A DNA stretch of 64,000 nucleotides from Porticoccaceae bacterium LTM1. Lineage in GTDB: Bacteria > Pseudomonadota > Gammaproteobacteria > Pseudomonadales > Porticoccaceae. The stretch covers positions 2,187,501 to 2,251,500 of the forward strand of contig CP127080.1 of the NCBI GenBank assembly GCA_030252795.1, read 5' to 3'. A model generated the notes under the pieces. It worked only from the letters and a program-made list of their open reading frames with translations. It searched no databases and was not told where the DNA came from. Position 1 is the stretch's first letter; each line of letters opens with the position of its first letter. Shown here piece by piece: positions 20,301-29,526 of the stretch. A program made the translations under genes and the position numbers.

Positions 20301-20568
20301 CTACAAAATCAGTTAAAAGCACCAAATGTAAACATTAGTAAAGTTGCGTTAACATAGGTAACATATTGTTTTTAAATGACTTTTTTCAAGTTGAGAAAAT
20401 TGCGCTCAATCCAATGTAACGATAAAGTTAATCCCGCATCAGTTACCAAATTACGTGGCTAGCGTAAAACTGACGCAAGTAGGAGGGAAAGTGCAGCTGC
20501 CAGCCATTGTGCAGCTGCTATTGCAGAAGCTGATGCCCCCAACACATCTCTTTTGCAAACATCTTGAA
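20301..20568. other. 268-bp non-coding stretch after nhaA
   Basis: No open frame here looks real. The stretch has a short direct repeat (GTGCAGCTGC at about 20490 and 20510) and runs straight into a strong terminator. That would fit either a long nhaA 3' UTR or a small RNA gene, but no known RNA family is recognisable. Confidence 0.35.
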
Positions 20569-20595
20569 ACCTCGCCTTCGGGCGAGGTTTTTTTT
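20569..20595. terminator. Strong terminator between convergent nhaA and PHA-associated gene
   Basis: An 8-bp stem (ACCTCGCC with GGCGAGGT) with the stable TTCG tetraloop is followed by a T run. Confidence 0.85.
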
Positions 20596-20623
20596 GATCG
20601 AAAACCTTACAAAACCACTGCAC

Positions 20624-20896
20624 CTATAGATACTGGTCGAGAACACGGTTTATTTCACTTTCGACTGTGCCGGTAAAAGCACCCATCAACATCCCCAATT
20701 TGACATCAACAACCACCTCAGATGGATTCAAATCGACTTGGGCGTTTACTCCTGACTGCTGGTAGACAAATCTATTGCCCTGCCATTGGCACTGTCCCCC
20801 AAGGCGGGAAACCAGCTTTTCGGCAAGTTTTTCACCCAAAGATCGCAGTTCTTGCTCATTGAGTGAATGTGGGCGGGTAATTTGAATTCTGGACAC
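20624..20896 (-). CDS. Polyhydroxyalkanoic-acid-system family protein
   Basis: This small cytoplasmic protein belongs to the family annotated as polyhydroxyalkanoic acid system proteins, of unclear biochemical role. The 90 residues show the family pattern: RPHSLNEQE, QCQWQGNRFVYQQSGVNAQ and LGMLMGAFTGTVESEINRVL. The start is a GTG at 20896 with an ideal AGGAG site five bases ahead. An upstream in-frame ATG at 20926 has none. It is convergent with nhaA. No PHA synthase is in the window. Confidence 0.75.
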   Translation of the reverse strand: MSRIQITRPHSLNEQELRSLGEKLAEKLVSRLGGQCQWQGNRFVYQQSGVNAQVDLNPSEVVVDVKLGMLMGAFTGTVESEINRVLDQYL

Positions 20897-21147
20897 TGTG
20901 ACTCCTGGGTAGCTGTTGGTTCTCAAATAAACGCATGTTGCCCAAGGCCGTCAGAGTTAGCAATAGCCGGCGTATTTTGTGTACCAGGTGGCAAACGTGA
21001 CCACAACTGGACCTTAAATTCGCAACTGCTTTCTTTTTCCACTTTCTCTACTTAATTTATCTGTTATAACGATAAGTACTGTTAGCGATAGGTTAATGGG
21101 CGCATCCCTTCTACCAATCGCCTACACTTAGGGTGAGGTAAATTCCA

Positions 21148-21642
21148 ATGCAGTACAAAAAGAAGTGTATTTGTAGCATTAACAATCCCTTGAGCCGGTG
21201 GCTACTGGCGGTGGGGGTCTATCTTATCGCCAGCTTTGCACCTTACGCTTCAGCTGATGACTTCTTTCTGCCAAATACTCTCCCCTACTCCAGCAACACC
21301 TCCCAACTCGAACACATCCGCGGACTTAGCAACGAAGAGCTTTTATTACAGGCCGACATGTTGCGCTCGACCGAAATGAGCGCTGAACATCGAGCCCTCA
21401 ACCACCAGTGGCTCTCGGATCAATGTGGTGAAAGTGACCCTGTTCTTGGTGGAAAAGTGTTCTCCTTTATCGCCAAGAAAGCCCTCCGTGAATACTGGCG
21501 TAATGAACGCCATAAAATGGGCAGTAATCGCTTGCTTCCCGATGAGAATGGCGAGTTAAAAACCGAATTCAATGACATCGACTACGATGTACGAATCTCC
21601 AGTGACAGCTTGACCTTTGGGTTTCAATTCGAATTTAACTAG
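21148..21642 (+). CDS. Secreted protein of unknown function
   Basis: I do not recognise this family. The 164-residue product has a Lys-rich N-terminus and a hydrophobic signal segment (WLLAVGVYLIASFAPYASA), with likely cleavage near residue 36. The mature part is about 128 residues and polar. It contains a helical section (ALREYWRNERHKMG) and ends in alternating residues with a terminal pattern FGFQFEFN, as in a small outer-membrane-associated beta segment. A GAGGT ribosome site precedes the ATG. It stands alone between the PHA-family gene and the RDD gene. Confidence 0.7.
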   Translation: MQYKKKCICSINNPLSRWLLAVGVYLIASFAPYASADDFFLPNTLPYSSNTSQLEHIRGLSNEELLLQADMLRSTEMSAEHRALNHQWLSDQCGESDPVLGGKVFSFIAKKALREYWRNERHKMGSNRLLPDENGELKTEFNDIDYDVRISSDSLTFGFQFEFN

Positions 21643-21753
21643 GGTCTATCAGCAGGCCCTTAAACTTGCCCGCAGCAAATAAGTTTCCTTCGAACCACTT
21701 CCTTATCCCAAATCGGCTAGAATGGCGCTTTTTGGAACGCCGGAGCCGCTGCT

Positions 21754-22245
21754 TTGAACCAAACCACTGAAAACCAGATAGATTTTTCCGCTCTACCAGC
21801 AGCAGGGCTGGGCCGTCGAATCGCTTCCATTGTGTACGATCTGCTACTACTGGCTGCAATCTCGCTGGGATATGCCCTTGTGATTTTTGTAATTCGTATG
21901 GTTACCGAAGGAGCACCAGAACAGGGTCAGATGATGGCGTCCCCTAACCCTTCAGTACAGTTCGTGATCATGGTTGGCTGGTGGTTCACATTAGCAAGCT
22001 ACTTTAACTGGTGCTGGAAAAAACGCGGCCAGACTCTGGCAATGAAAACCTGGCGCCTCCGCCTTCAGCAGTCGGATGGCTCGCTGGCTACCGCCAAACA
22101 ACGTTGGAACCGCTGCCTGATTGCCCCGGTATCCATTGTTTCTGTTGTGGGTTTGTTGTGGTGTCTGTTCGACAAAGAGGGACTCAGTCTTCATGACCGC
22201 ATCAATGGCACCCGAGTGGTGCTGCTTCCAAAGAAAATAAACTAG
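21754..22245 (+). CDS. RDD family membrane protein
   Basis: RDD proteins are small inner-membrane proteins of mostly unknown role; some are proposed ion or solute transporters. The 163-residue product has three membrane segments (about 28-50, 70-88 and 122-142) and the family signatures LGRRIASIVYDLLLL near the N-terminus, QTLAMKTWRLRL in the middle and LHDRINGTRVVLL at the end. It appears to start with TTG at 21754, since no in-frame ATG gives a full RDD domain. Confident in family, not in role. Confidence 0.85.
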   Translation: MNQTTENQIDFSALPAAGLGRRIASIVYDLLLLAAISLGYALVIFVIRMVTEGAPEQGQMMASPNPSVQFVIMVGWWFTLASYFNWCWKKRGQTLAMKTWRLRLQQSDGSLATAKQRWNRCLIAPVSIVSVVGLLWCLFDKEGLSLHDRINGTRVVLLPKKIN

Positions 22246-22261
22246 CACTGATTGGCAGGCG

Positions 22262-22303
22262 TTGGGGTTAGTTGCTGTGTCCGTGACTCAGCAACTAACC
22301 CAA
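22262..22303. repeat. Long hairpin between convergent genes
   Basis: Two arms of about 15 bp (one bulged G) enclose an 11-nt loop between the RDD gene and the dipeptidyl peptidase gene, which converge. There is no clear T-run, so it is a terminator-like or RNA-protecting hairpin. Confidence 0.55.
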
Positions 22304-22344
22304 TGCCAGGCACCAAACCTTGCTACCTGGCATACCCTGATCAA

Positions 22345-24600
22345 TTACTTCTTGGCTTTAACTTCCCGCTCAAAGAAATCAAACAACATCTTCCAAAGAT
22401 GCGCCCTGGTCTGCTCACCACGAATGCCATGCTTTTTGCCCGGGTAAGTCATCAGTTCAAAATTCACCTGTTTGCTCTGAAGCTGACTCATTAACTTGAT
22501 GCTGTTATCAAAGAACACATTGTCGTCTGCCATTCCGTGAACCAACAGCAACTTGCCGGGATCTTCACTGGCCAGATAGTTATCGATATAGGGGAATACA
22601 GCAGCCTTGTCATAATCTGAAGGCTGCTTGGGAATCCCCATATAGCGCTCAGTGTAGTGAGTGTCGTACAACAACCAGTCCGTTACCGGGGCAACAGAGG
22701 CACCGGCAGCAAAAGTATCTGGCGCCTTAAACAGGCTCATCAGGGTCATATATCCACCGTAAGACCACCCCCACACGCCTATACGTTGCTGATCCACAAA
22801 GGGGAGTGACCTAAGGTAATCCACACCGGCCAACTGGTCAGCCACTTCAGCTTCTCCCAGCTTGCCCTTGATTACCGCCTCGAACTCGATACCACGATGG
22901 AATGTGCCACGGTTATCGATTGTGAATACCACATACCCCTGTTGCACCAGATACTGATTAAACCACTGGGTATTCCAGGCATTTTTAACCAACTGGCTAT
23001 GTGGGCCACCATACAGATGCACTATTGCCGGATATTTTTTACCGGCTTTTATCTTTTTAGGCTTCATCACCTGATAGTGCAGGGTTTTGCCATCGTCAGC
23101 TTTTAGCTGGCCAAACTCCAGGGCGACATGAGCATCCAGATATGGGAAATAGGGATGACTCTCATCAAGCGGGTTCTCCACCATCCAGGTGATCAGTGAG
23201 CCATCCTCAGCACGCAACGCAACTTTGGGCGGGGTATCCTGCGCGGAAAACTGATCGACAAACAGTGCCTCAGTGCATTCATGACCCTCTTTGACACAGC
23301 CGTAACTGATTGAGTGCCATCCCGCTTCTTTGGTTAAACGGCGCATTTTTTCGGGTGCACCATGGAGAGGCGCTGTATACAGGTGTTGCTCCAACACACC
23401 GTCTGCATTGGCGGTAAAGTAAACCGCGCCTTCGGCCTCATCGAAGCCCACCAATTGCTCAACCGCCCATTCACCGGCGGTGATCGGTGCAACCACATTG
23501 CCTTTAAAGTCCATCAGATACAGATGTTTATAGCCACTGCGCTCGGAGGCCCAGATAAACATATCTTCACGAGCAAGAAAGCGCAGGTCATCGTTCAGGT
23601 TAACCCAGGCAGGAGATTGCTCTGTGAGTACAGTGTGAGACCGCCCGTTAGCAGCGTTGGCAAAGAACAGTGACAGTTCTGTTTGCGCGCGGTTTTGGCG
23701 CTGATAGGCGACAGTTCGACTATCCGGCAGCCAGTTAACACGAGCGATATAAATATCCTTCTCGCTGCCAAGATCCATCCACACCGGTTTTTTATCGGCA
23801 TCCGTTACTGACACAACTCCCAGTTGAATCTGCACATTGTCAGTACCGGCAAAAGGGTAGCGCTGTGGAATTACCGTCACGGCTCCGTCGGCTTTTACCT
23901 CATAGCGATCAACGAGTTTTACACCGGACTCATCAATACGGGTAAAGGCAATGCGCTTTTCGTTGGGCGCCCACCAATAGCCGGTCATGCGATCCATCTC
24001 TTCCTGGGCGACAAATTCTGCCATAGCATTAGAAATCGCCCCGCCGCCGTCGACAGTCAGAGCCTGCTCATTACCGCTCTGCAAATCAATGACATAAAGG
24101 TTCTGGTCGCGAACGAAGGAAACGTAATTACCCTTTGGTGAAAAACGGATATCAGTTTCAAAGGCCTCGGTATTCGTTAAACGACGCACTTTACCCGACA
24201 GCGGTAAATAGTAGAGGTCGCCACCCAGTGGAAACAGCAGTGCTTTGCTATCTGGCGACCAGTAATACTCGACAATGCCCTGGCCGGTAATTCGCATCCG
24301 CTCACGACGGGCTTTTTCAACCTCGGATAACTCCTGCTCATCCACAACCAGCTGCTTAGAGTCCACCAGCAGAAAGTGTCGATTTTCCGCAATATCGTAG
24401 GCCCACAGATCCTGTTGACGGTGGTTATCTGCTTTGCCTTTCAAGTAAGTAGCCCGGCGTCCATCCGGGGATAGCTTCAAGCCGGAGATTGAGGCACCAG
24501 ACAGTGATGGGCTGGCAACAATACGCTCAATTGTTAACTCCTTCGCCTGTGCGGCTATAGACAGCATCAACATGCAGCCGAAGGTGATTAATCGCTTCAC
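22345..24600 (-). CDS. Dipeptidyl peptidase IV (family S9B)
   Basis: This exported serine peptidase removes Xaa-Pro dipeptides from peptide N-termini. The 751-residue protein has a signal peptide (to AAQA, residue 19), a DPPIV beta-propeller with the glutamate motif QEEMDRMTGYWW that binds the substrate N-terminus, and a C-terminal hydrolase with GWGWSYGGYM (Ser about 613), GMADDNV for the Asp and KKHGI (His about 724). All catalytic parts are intact. It is one of three S9 peptidases in this window, the others being Tat-exported S9A at 4.5 kb and cytoplasmic S9 at 41.6 kb. Confidence 0.93.
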   Translation of the reverse strand: MKRLITFGCMLMLSIAAQAKELTIERIVASPSLSGASISGLKLSPDGRRATYLKGKADNHRQQDLWAYDIAENRHFLLVDSKQLVVDEQELSEVEKARRERMRITGQGIVEYYWSPDSKALLFPLGGDLYYLPLSGKVRRLTNTEAFETDIRFSPKGNYVSFVRDQNLYVIDLQSGNEQALTVDGGGAISNAMAEFVAQEEMDRMTGYWWAPNEKRIAFTRIDESGVKLVDRYEVKADGAVTVIPQRYPFAGTDNVQIQLGVVSVTDADKKPVWMDLGSEKDIYIARVNWLPDSRTVAYQRQNRAQTELSLFFANAANGRSHTVLTEQSPAWVNLNDDLRFLAREDMFIWASERSGYKHLYLMDFKGNVVAPITAGEWAVEQLVGFDEAEGAVYFTANADGVLEQHLYTAPLHGAPEKMRRLTKEAGWHSISYGCVKEGHECTEALFVDQFSAQDTPPKVALRAEDGSLITWMVENPLDESHPYFPYLDAHVALEFGQLKADDGKTLHYQVMKPKKIKAGKKYPAIVHLYGGPHSQLVKNAWNTQWFNQYLVQQGYVVFTIDNRGTFHRGIEFEAVIKGKLGEAEVADQLAGVDYLRSLPFVDQQRIGVWGWSYGGYMTLMSLFKAPDTFAAGASVAPVTDWLLYDTHYTERYMGIPKQPSDYDKAAVFPYIDNYLASEDPGKLLLVHGMADDNVFFDNSIKLMSQLQSKQVNFELMTYPGKKHGIRGEQTRAHLWKMLFDFFEREVKAKK

Positions 24601-24873
24601 AACTCTCTCCTTATTGATTTAGAGCTTTATTTAAGGCCGGGTAGCATCGCTGATGCTGCCGATGACTGCAACTGTGGCAAACAGATGCCATCAAAGCGGC
24701 GACTGTTTACCGCTACCCAGCGGGGCTGACATGTCAAAAGATAAACGGAAAATCATGTGCCACAGCTTTTGAAAGAAAAACCGTCATAAAGTCGTCAAGC
24801 GGAATAGCCATGGCGCTAGATTCAAAACCTGAAAACCCATACACCCCTTAATTGGCAAGGTGCTTCACAGCAG
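24601..24873. other. Divergent intergenic region
   Basis: No gene is visible between the peptidase start and the sigma-54 promoter. It should hold the peptidase promoter and upstream activator sites for sigma-54, but none can be named with confidence. Confidence 0.4.
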
Positions 24874-24889
24874 TGGCACAGGAATTGCT
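24874..24889 (+). promoter_or_regulatory. Sigma-54 (RpoN) promoter of the diguanylate cyclase
   Basis: TGGCAC-N5-TTGCT matches the -24/-12 consensus, with ten bases between the GG and the GC. It lies 37 bp before the start codon. Sigma-54 control commonly links to flagellar or nitrogen regulators. Confidence 0.7.
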
Positions 24890-24925
24890 TGAACCTGGTC
24901 ACAATTCACACATAAAGCTACTGCT

Positions 24926-25843
24926 ATGAATAAGAATGCCGAGGTAACCAGGATTACGTCCAGCCGACACCGTGGCAACCTGAAGATCGCCAAACTCTCG
25001 GCGCCGAAACCGCCAGCCCTGACCGAGCGCGATTTATTGGGAGTGCATCAGCTGTGGCAGCGTAGTCTTGATCCCCATGAGTTGCTGAGTCGCTTGCAGG
25101 AAGAGGTGGCCAGATTTGTACCATTTGATAGCTTTTCCTATCAAAACAGCGAAGCCAACCTGAGCGTAATCTGTGGGAATGACCAGACCCACAGATGCTC
25201 CTATCAGTTGAATTTGGAGAAACAACCTCTGGGAGAACTAGCCATCACTCGCAGCAAGCGTTTTTCTGAAGATGAGATGTACACTCTGGAACGCCTGGTT
25301 GGCACCTGGATATACAGTTTTCGTAACAGCATTAATTATCAGAGTGCAATCCGCCACGCATACACTGACACCTTAACCGGACTACTCAACCGAAATGCCC
25401 TGGAAAACCTCTTTCCAAAAGAGATTCAAAGTGCCACTCGCGACCGGAATGAGCTCTCCGTGCTGCTGATAGATGTCGACAGCTTCAAACAAATCAATGA
25501 TCGCTTTGGTCACGCCATTGGTGATCAGGTACTTCGTCATGTGGCCAATGTGATTGTGACTACCATTCGTCGTTCAGATATGGTGTTTCGCCAGGGCGGT
25601 GAAGAGTTTGCAATCCTTCTTCCCGGCACGGATCTGGAAGGTGCCGAGTGTGTCGGCGACAAAATTCGCCGCGCAACAGAATCCACCATTTTTGATCTTC
25701 AGGGTCTTCACATACCTATCACCATTAGTGTCGGCGCGACTGGCATGCAATCCGGGGATACTACGGCTGACCTGATTGATAAGGCAGACCGGGCGATGTA
25801 CAGCGCCAAAGCCGCAGGCCGCAATTGCCTGAGAACGGCCTGA
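24926..25843 (+). CDS. Diguanylate cyclase (GGDEF domain)
   Basis: It makes c-di-GMP from two GTP. The 305-residue protein has no membrane segment: the first 135 residues form a sensor-like region resembling a degenerate GAF fold, and residues about 140-303 form the GGDEF domain with active-site GGEEF. An RxxD product-inhibition site (RRSD) lies five residues ahead of it. The gene has its own sigma-54 promoter and is convergent with a second diguanylate cyclase across a shared terminator. What it senses is unknown. Confidence 0.92.
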   Translation: MNKNAEVTRITSSRHRGNLKIAKLSAPKPPALTERDLLGVHQLWQRSLDPHELLSRLQEEVARFVPFDSFSYQNSEANLSVICGNDQTHRCSYQLNLEKQPLGELAITRSKRFSEDEMYTLERLVGTWIYSFRNSINYQSAIRHAYTDTLTGLLNRNALENLFPKEIQSATRDRNELSVLLIDVDSFKQINDRFGHAIGDQVLRHVANVIVTTIRRSDMVFRQGGEEFAILLPGTDLEGAECVGDKIRRATESTIFDLQGLHIPITISVGATGMQSGDTTADLIDKADRAMYSAKAAGRNCLRTA

Positions 25844-25885
25844 GGACGTATCTCTAATATTGAAACAACCTGAGCTCCATCAACA

Positions 25886-25913
25886 AAAAAGCCGGCATTG
25901 ACGCCGGCTTTTT
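25886..25913. terminator. Bidirectional terminator between two diguanylate cyclase genes
   Basis: A GCCGGC/GCCGGC stem extended by A-T pairs, with A6 before and T5 after, serves both convergent genes. Confidence 0.85.
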
Positions 25914-25934
25914 AGGTTAGTGCACAAATGGACA

Positions 25935-27548
25935 TTAATTAACGTCCTGAACACCATTGCGATTTGCCCGTTTAGCTGCGTACATGCCGCTGTCGGCACG
26001 GACAAAGGCCGTCTCAGGTGTGTCGTCGTCGCGCACCTGGGTAACACCACAACAAATCGTTACTTTCACGGGTGAGCCACCGTTGTGAAATCCACACTGC
26101 TCTACAGCCTGACGTAATTTTTCCGCAGCGATTTTAGCCCCATCCAAATCGCTGTCTACCAGCAAAACGACAAATTCATCTCCGCCATAGCGAGCGATAC
26201 AATCCGTTTTTCTGAGGTTGACCCTCATCAACTCGACAACCTTTTGCAAAACAAGGTCCCCGGCCTTATGACCATAGGTGTCATTGACGATCTTAAAGTT
26301 ATCGACGTCCACCACCATCATTGATAGTGGCCGCCCGATACGGCGACTGCGGGCGAACTCTTCCACTACCCTCTCTTCATAGCCAAAACGATTCAGCGCA
26401 CCAGTCAGGGAATCCCTTGAAGCGGCCAATTGGCGATCCTGCACTTTGGCCCGCAACTCCTGGCTTTCTACTTCTATCTCACGCATCTTGCGTGTCAGAT
26501 CTTTAATTTGGCGCTCTTGCTGTTCACAACGTTGTCGCTCGGCAACCAGGTAGCCCTGCAGCAATTGATTGATACTGGTAGCCTTTTGAGCCAGTTGCCC
26601 CCTGATATTCTCTTTTGAATCAGTTTGCTCAAAAATCTGCTGGATACTATCAACATGCTCCGATATTTCGTTGTTCAGACATTCAACTCTTTCCAGCTGA
26701 TTGGGATCCAGCGTATTTACCAGCCCCTGTTCAACATGCTGCAACTGCTCTCGCAAAGCACCTAAAAAGCTCTCGGTCTCTTTGCGCTCATCGTTGAGGT
26801 CAGTCGCAATGTTGGCCAGCATATCCAACACCTGCTCCAGAACCCGTTGCATATCACGTGGTTCTTTCACATTGGGCAGCAACGCCTTGATGATGACAAG
26901 TTGTTTGGAGGACTCGCCAAGTACCTCTATCTTGTCCAGAAGTCGATCCAGAAGGGGGCGCAGGGAGTCAAAAATTTCTTCGGCACTTAATTCATCGTGA
27001 CTAAGCCAACTTAAACGCCGCAACCAACTTTTTTCACGGCTTTTTTCCGCTTTGTTGTTTGGAGGGTCATTGGGTATTGCGGGCTTTAGTGGGCTATCCA
27101 CAAACTGGTTAATCTCTTTGAGCAAAGCCACACCTTGCTTAAGCACCGATACAACTTCTTCGATACTTGTTGCCCTACCAGCCTCTTCAGTCAATTTTTG
27201 TGCGCGGTTATAGCTCTCGACAGGTACCTGCAGCTCTTCAAGAAGATCCTGAAGTGCTTCAGCAATCGGCTGAAAACGTTTGTGATCAGTTTTGGTGTCA
27301 TTAAGCAGCAAATACTGAAAAAGATAATCAGCAACTCGGGAAAGCGCCTGATTATTTGCCCCTTCCTGCAGGGCGAGATAAAGCTGCTCGAGTATTTTAT
27401 CGAGAATCGGATCTTTTCCCTGAGCAACTTTGCTCAGTTCACTCCCTATGCGTTGCAGCAAACGCTCCCTATGTACCGAATCCTGTCCACTCTTTGCAGA
27501 ACCGCAGTCACTTTGGTCACCGGTTACAACACTGATAGATTCGCTCAT
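25935..27548 (-). CDS. Diguanylate cyclase with long helical N-terminus
   Basis: A cytoplasmic c-di-GMP synthase of 537 residues from ATG 27548, which has an AGGGA ribosome site; an upstream in-frame TTG at 27584 lacks one. The first about 360 residues are hydrophilic and largely alpha-helical, with a predicted coiled coil (about 325-360, QQERQIKDLTRKMREIEVES) leading into the GGDEF domain. That domain has active-site GGDEF and an RxxD inhibition site (RKTD) five residues before it. The helical region could drive dimerisation or localisation. Confidence 0.9.
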   Translation of the reverse strand: MSESISVVTGDQSDCGSAKSGQDSVHRERLLQRIGSELSKVAQGKDPILDKILEQLYLALQEGANNQALSRVADYLFQYLLLNDTKTDHKRFQPIAEALQDLLEELQVPVESYNRAQKLTEEAGRATSIEEVVSVLKQGVALLKEINQFVDSPLKPAIPNDPPNNKAEKSREKSWLRRLSWLSHDELSAEEIFDSLRPLLDRLLDKIEVLGESSKQLVIIKALLPNVKEPRDMQRVLEQVLDMLANIATDLNDERKETESFLGALREQLQHVEQGLVNTLDPNQLERVECLNNEISEHVDSIQQIFEQTDSKENIRGQLAQKATSINQLLQGYLVAERQRCEQQERQIKDLTRKMREIEVESQELRAKVQDRQLAASRDSLTGALNRFGYEERVVEEFARSRRIGRPLSMMVVDVDNFKIVNDTYGHKAGDLVLQKVVELMRVNLRKTDCIARYGGDEFVVLLVDSDLDGAKIAAEKLRQAVEQCGFHNGGSPVKVTICCGVTQVRDDDTPETAFVRADSGMYAAKRANRNGVQDVN

Positions 27549-27740
27549 TGAATTCCCTATGAGTTTATTATGTGTCTTACTCAAATTATTTTTACTTTAT
27601 CTGTCTATTGAGTGAACGAATCACTCCCTCATGCCTCAAGCGATTTTCTTATTATTTTTATGACTGGCTATTATTATCTGATTAATTCTACCCCCGTAAC
27701 CCGAAAAAAGGTAATACGCAGCCATTTCCCTCAACATTAT

Positions 27741-28046
27741 TCAGCCTTTCTCCTGATAACCATCCGGTACCTTGCCCTTCAGGAAATAAACAAACGACAA
27801 AACCTCTGCCACAGCTATATATAACTGCCGGGGGATTTCTTCACCGACTGGTACTGCGCTGAGAGCAGCAGACAGCAATTGATCCTGCTGCACTGGAACA
27901 TCGTGTTCACGGGCCAGTGTCTCAATACGATCAGCCCACTGCCCCTCCCCTTTGGCAACTACCCTCGGAGTATTTACTCCATCGTAATTTAATGCCGCTG
28001 CCAACTTAGGTGATTTTTTGTGAAGCTCTCTATTCACACCCTGCAA
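27741..28046 (-). CDS. FlhB-like C-terminal domain protein (FlhB2, export-switch homologue)
   Basis: This small protein equals the cytoplasmic C-terminal domain of FlhB/YscU, without membrane segments. Residues follow the family: AAALNYDG, PRVVAKGEG, REHDVPVQQD and GEEIPRQLYIAVAEVLSFVY. The NPTH autocleavage motif of true FlhB is not present, the normal state of these short homologues. The start is a TTG at 28046 or a GTG at 28037; both overlap the end of the fliK-like gene. The pair is known in pseudomonads and relatives away from the main flagellar cluster. Role in hook-length switching is plausible, not proven. Confidence 0.85.
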   Translation of the reverse strand: MQGVNRELHKKSPKLAAALNYDGVNTPRVVAKGEGQWADRIETLAREHDVPVQQDQLLSAALSAVPVGEEIPRQLYIAVAEVLSFVYFLKGKVPDGYQEKG

Positions 28047-29422
28047 TCCAATACATTTCGTTCATAAGCCTGAGCTGGATGCGGCTGACTTTTTCCCTGC
28101 CGACAGCTCAAAGCTCCCACTTCCAAACCTGCGTTGATTAACGAGGTTTCCAAAACTGATATTGCCTGCTGAGCAAGTTGCGCCGTGGATTCACGCTCTG
28201 CCCATAAAGCCGCTGATACTTTTTCACCCCGGATCAGCACCTTGGCCTGGACTGAACCAAGCTCCGGCAAATTGACTTCCAGCTCAACACGCCAACCCAA
28301 TTGGGCTGGATCCTGATCTTCGCGATGTCCATCTCGTTCAATTACCAATTCGACAGGGCGAAACTCTTCACCATGCCAGACAGGTAATTCCACAACCCAG
28401 CGTTGTCCAGCCTGTTCAGACGAAGGCAGGCTTTGGGTCTGATTCAAAACCAACCTTGAAATGCCACCCTCTACTGCTCGCCGCAACTCCGACAGCAGAT
28501 CTTCCGCCGACATGGTATCCAGCAACAATCTGGAAGCCTCATTCGAATTCGGCATACGACGCTGTTGAACAGCTTCCGGCTGCCGTAATACTTCCTGCCC
28601 TTCTAAAGTAGCTTTTTCAGCTTTCGCACCAGTATTGCCAGCAACTGACACCTGTTTCGAAGGCTCTCCTGACGGTCGGTTTGAAGCTTGCAAGCCCGCT
28701 GTTCCCTGATTATCCGGTGGAGAAACCGGTACTCTTTTTGCGTCAGGCGAAACGGGCAACCTGTTGGCTGCCTTGGCATCTTCCGGACTCACATTCGTGG
28801 CAGGCTTACCCTCTGGACCAGGTTTACCGGAAGGTTGCTGCGCCAATTGTCTCGACAACTGAATTAACGCCTGCTTCAGGTCAAAATACTCATTTCCCGG
28901 TCGACCAATCAATTGCCGTGACTCCCTGAAGAGTCCGGACTCAGCCACCAATTTGTAGAGCTCGGTATGACTTGCCAGCTGCTCTGCTCTCGGCAGACGA
29001 CTCAACAAGGTTTCAATCAAGCCTCGTGTTTGAACAGGCAATCGCTCTACTGCCTGATCCGAACGCAATATATTCACCAGATTAGTCATCACCCTGTCAG
29101 TCGATAACTGCCTGGGTAGCAATTGCCGAATAGCATGGTTCACTACCTCCGCTGCATTGGCGGTAGCTGTTGGTGCAGGAACGACCTGTAAAGATAAATT
29201 GGGGCCCGCTCCCATCACTTTAAGTGTCACACGGTCACCCGGCTGGATAGGGACCTGGGTACGAGCCTCCAGCTCCATGCCACCAATTCTCAGCTGTAAG
29301 CGATCAGCAGCGGGGCGCGACAGAGCCACAGCCTGCAGTAGCTGCCCAACTTTCCAGGAGTGAACCTGACTGCTCAACTGACTTTGAGACGCCAGGCCCG
29401 TTAGTGAAATTTCGCCCAACAT
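28034..29422 (-). CDS. Flagellar hook-length control protein FliK-like
   Basis: FliK-type proteins measure hook length and trigger the export switch through FlhB. The 462-residue protein has an N-terminal ordered part (1-180), a Pro/Ser/Gln-rich linker (about 200-290) and a C-terminal Flg_hook domain (about 330-440, with QRWVVELPVWHGEEF and LPELGSVQAKVLIRGEKVSAALW, each divided here). It overlaps the flhB2 start by 13 bp. No other flagellar genes are nearby, so it is an orphan second copy or part of a split regulon. Confidence 0.82.
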   Translation of the reverse strand: MLGEISLTGLASQSQLSSQVHSWKVGQLLQAVALSRPAADRLQLRIGGMELEARTQVPIQPGDRVTLKVMGAGPNLSLQVVPAPTATANAAEVVNHAIRQLLPRQLSTDRVMTNLVNILRSDQAVERLPVQTRGLIETLLSRLPRAEQLASHTELYKLVAESGLFRESRQLIGRPGNEYFDLKQALIQLSRQLAQQPSGKPGPEGKPATNVSPEDAKAANRLPVSPDAKRVPVSPPDNQGTAGLQASNRPSGEPSKQVSVAGNTGAKAEKATLEGQEVLRQPEAVQQRRMPNSNEASRLLLDTMSAEDLLSELRRAVEGGISRLVLNQTQSLPSSEQAGQRWVVELPVWHGEEFRPVELVIERDGHREDQDPAQLGWRVELEVNLPELGSVQAKVLIRGEKVSAALWAERESTAQLAQQAISVLETSLINAGLEVGALSCRQGKSQPHPAQAYERNVLDCRV

Positions 29423-29526
29423 AGCGCAGTGACCACCTTGACTTCATGGTAGTATCGGCAAAAATCAGTAAAACTTTAGGCCCTTTTAAAAATTACGAGC
29501 TAAATGACCGGTATTGAGGGGAAGCC

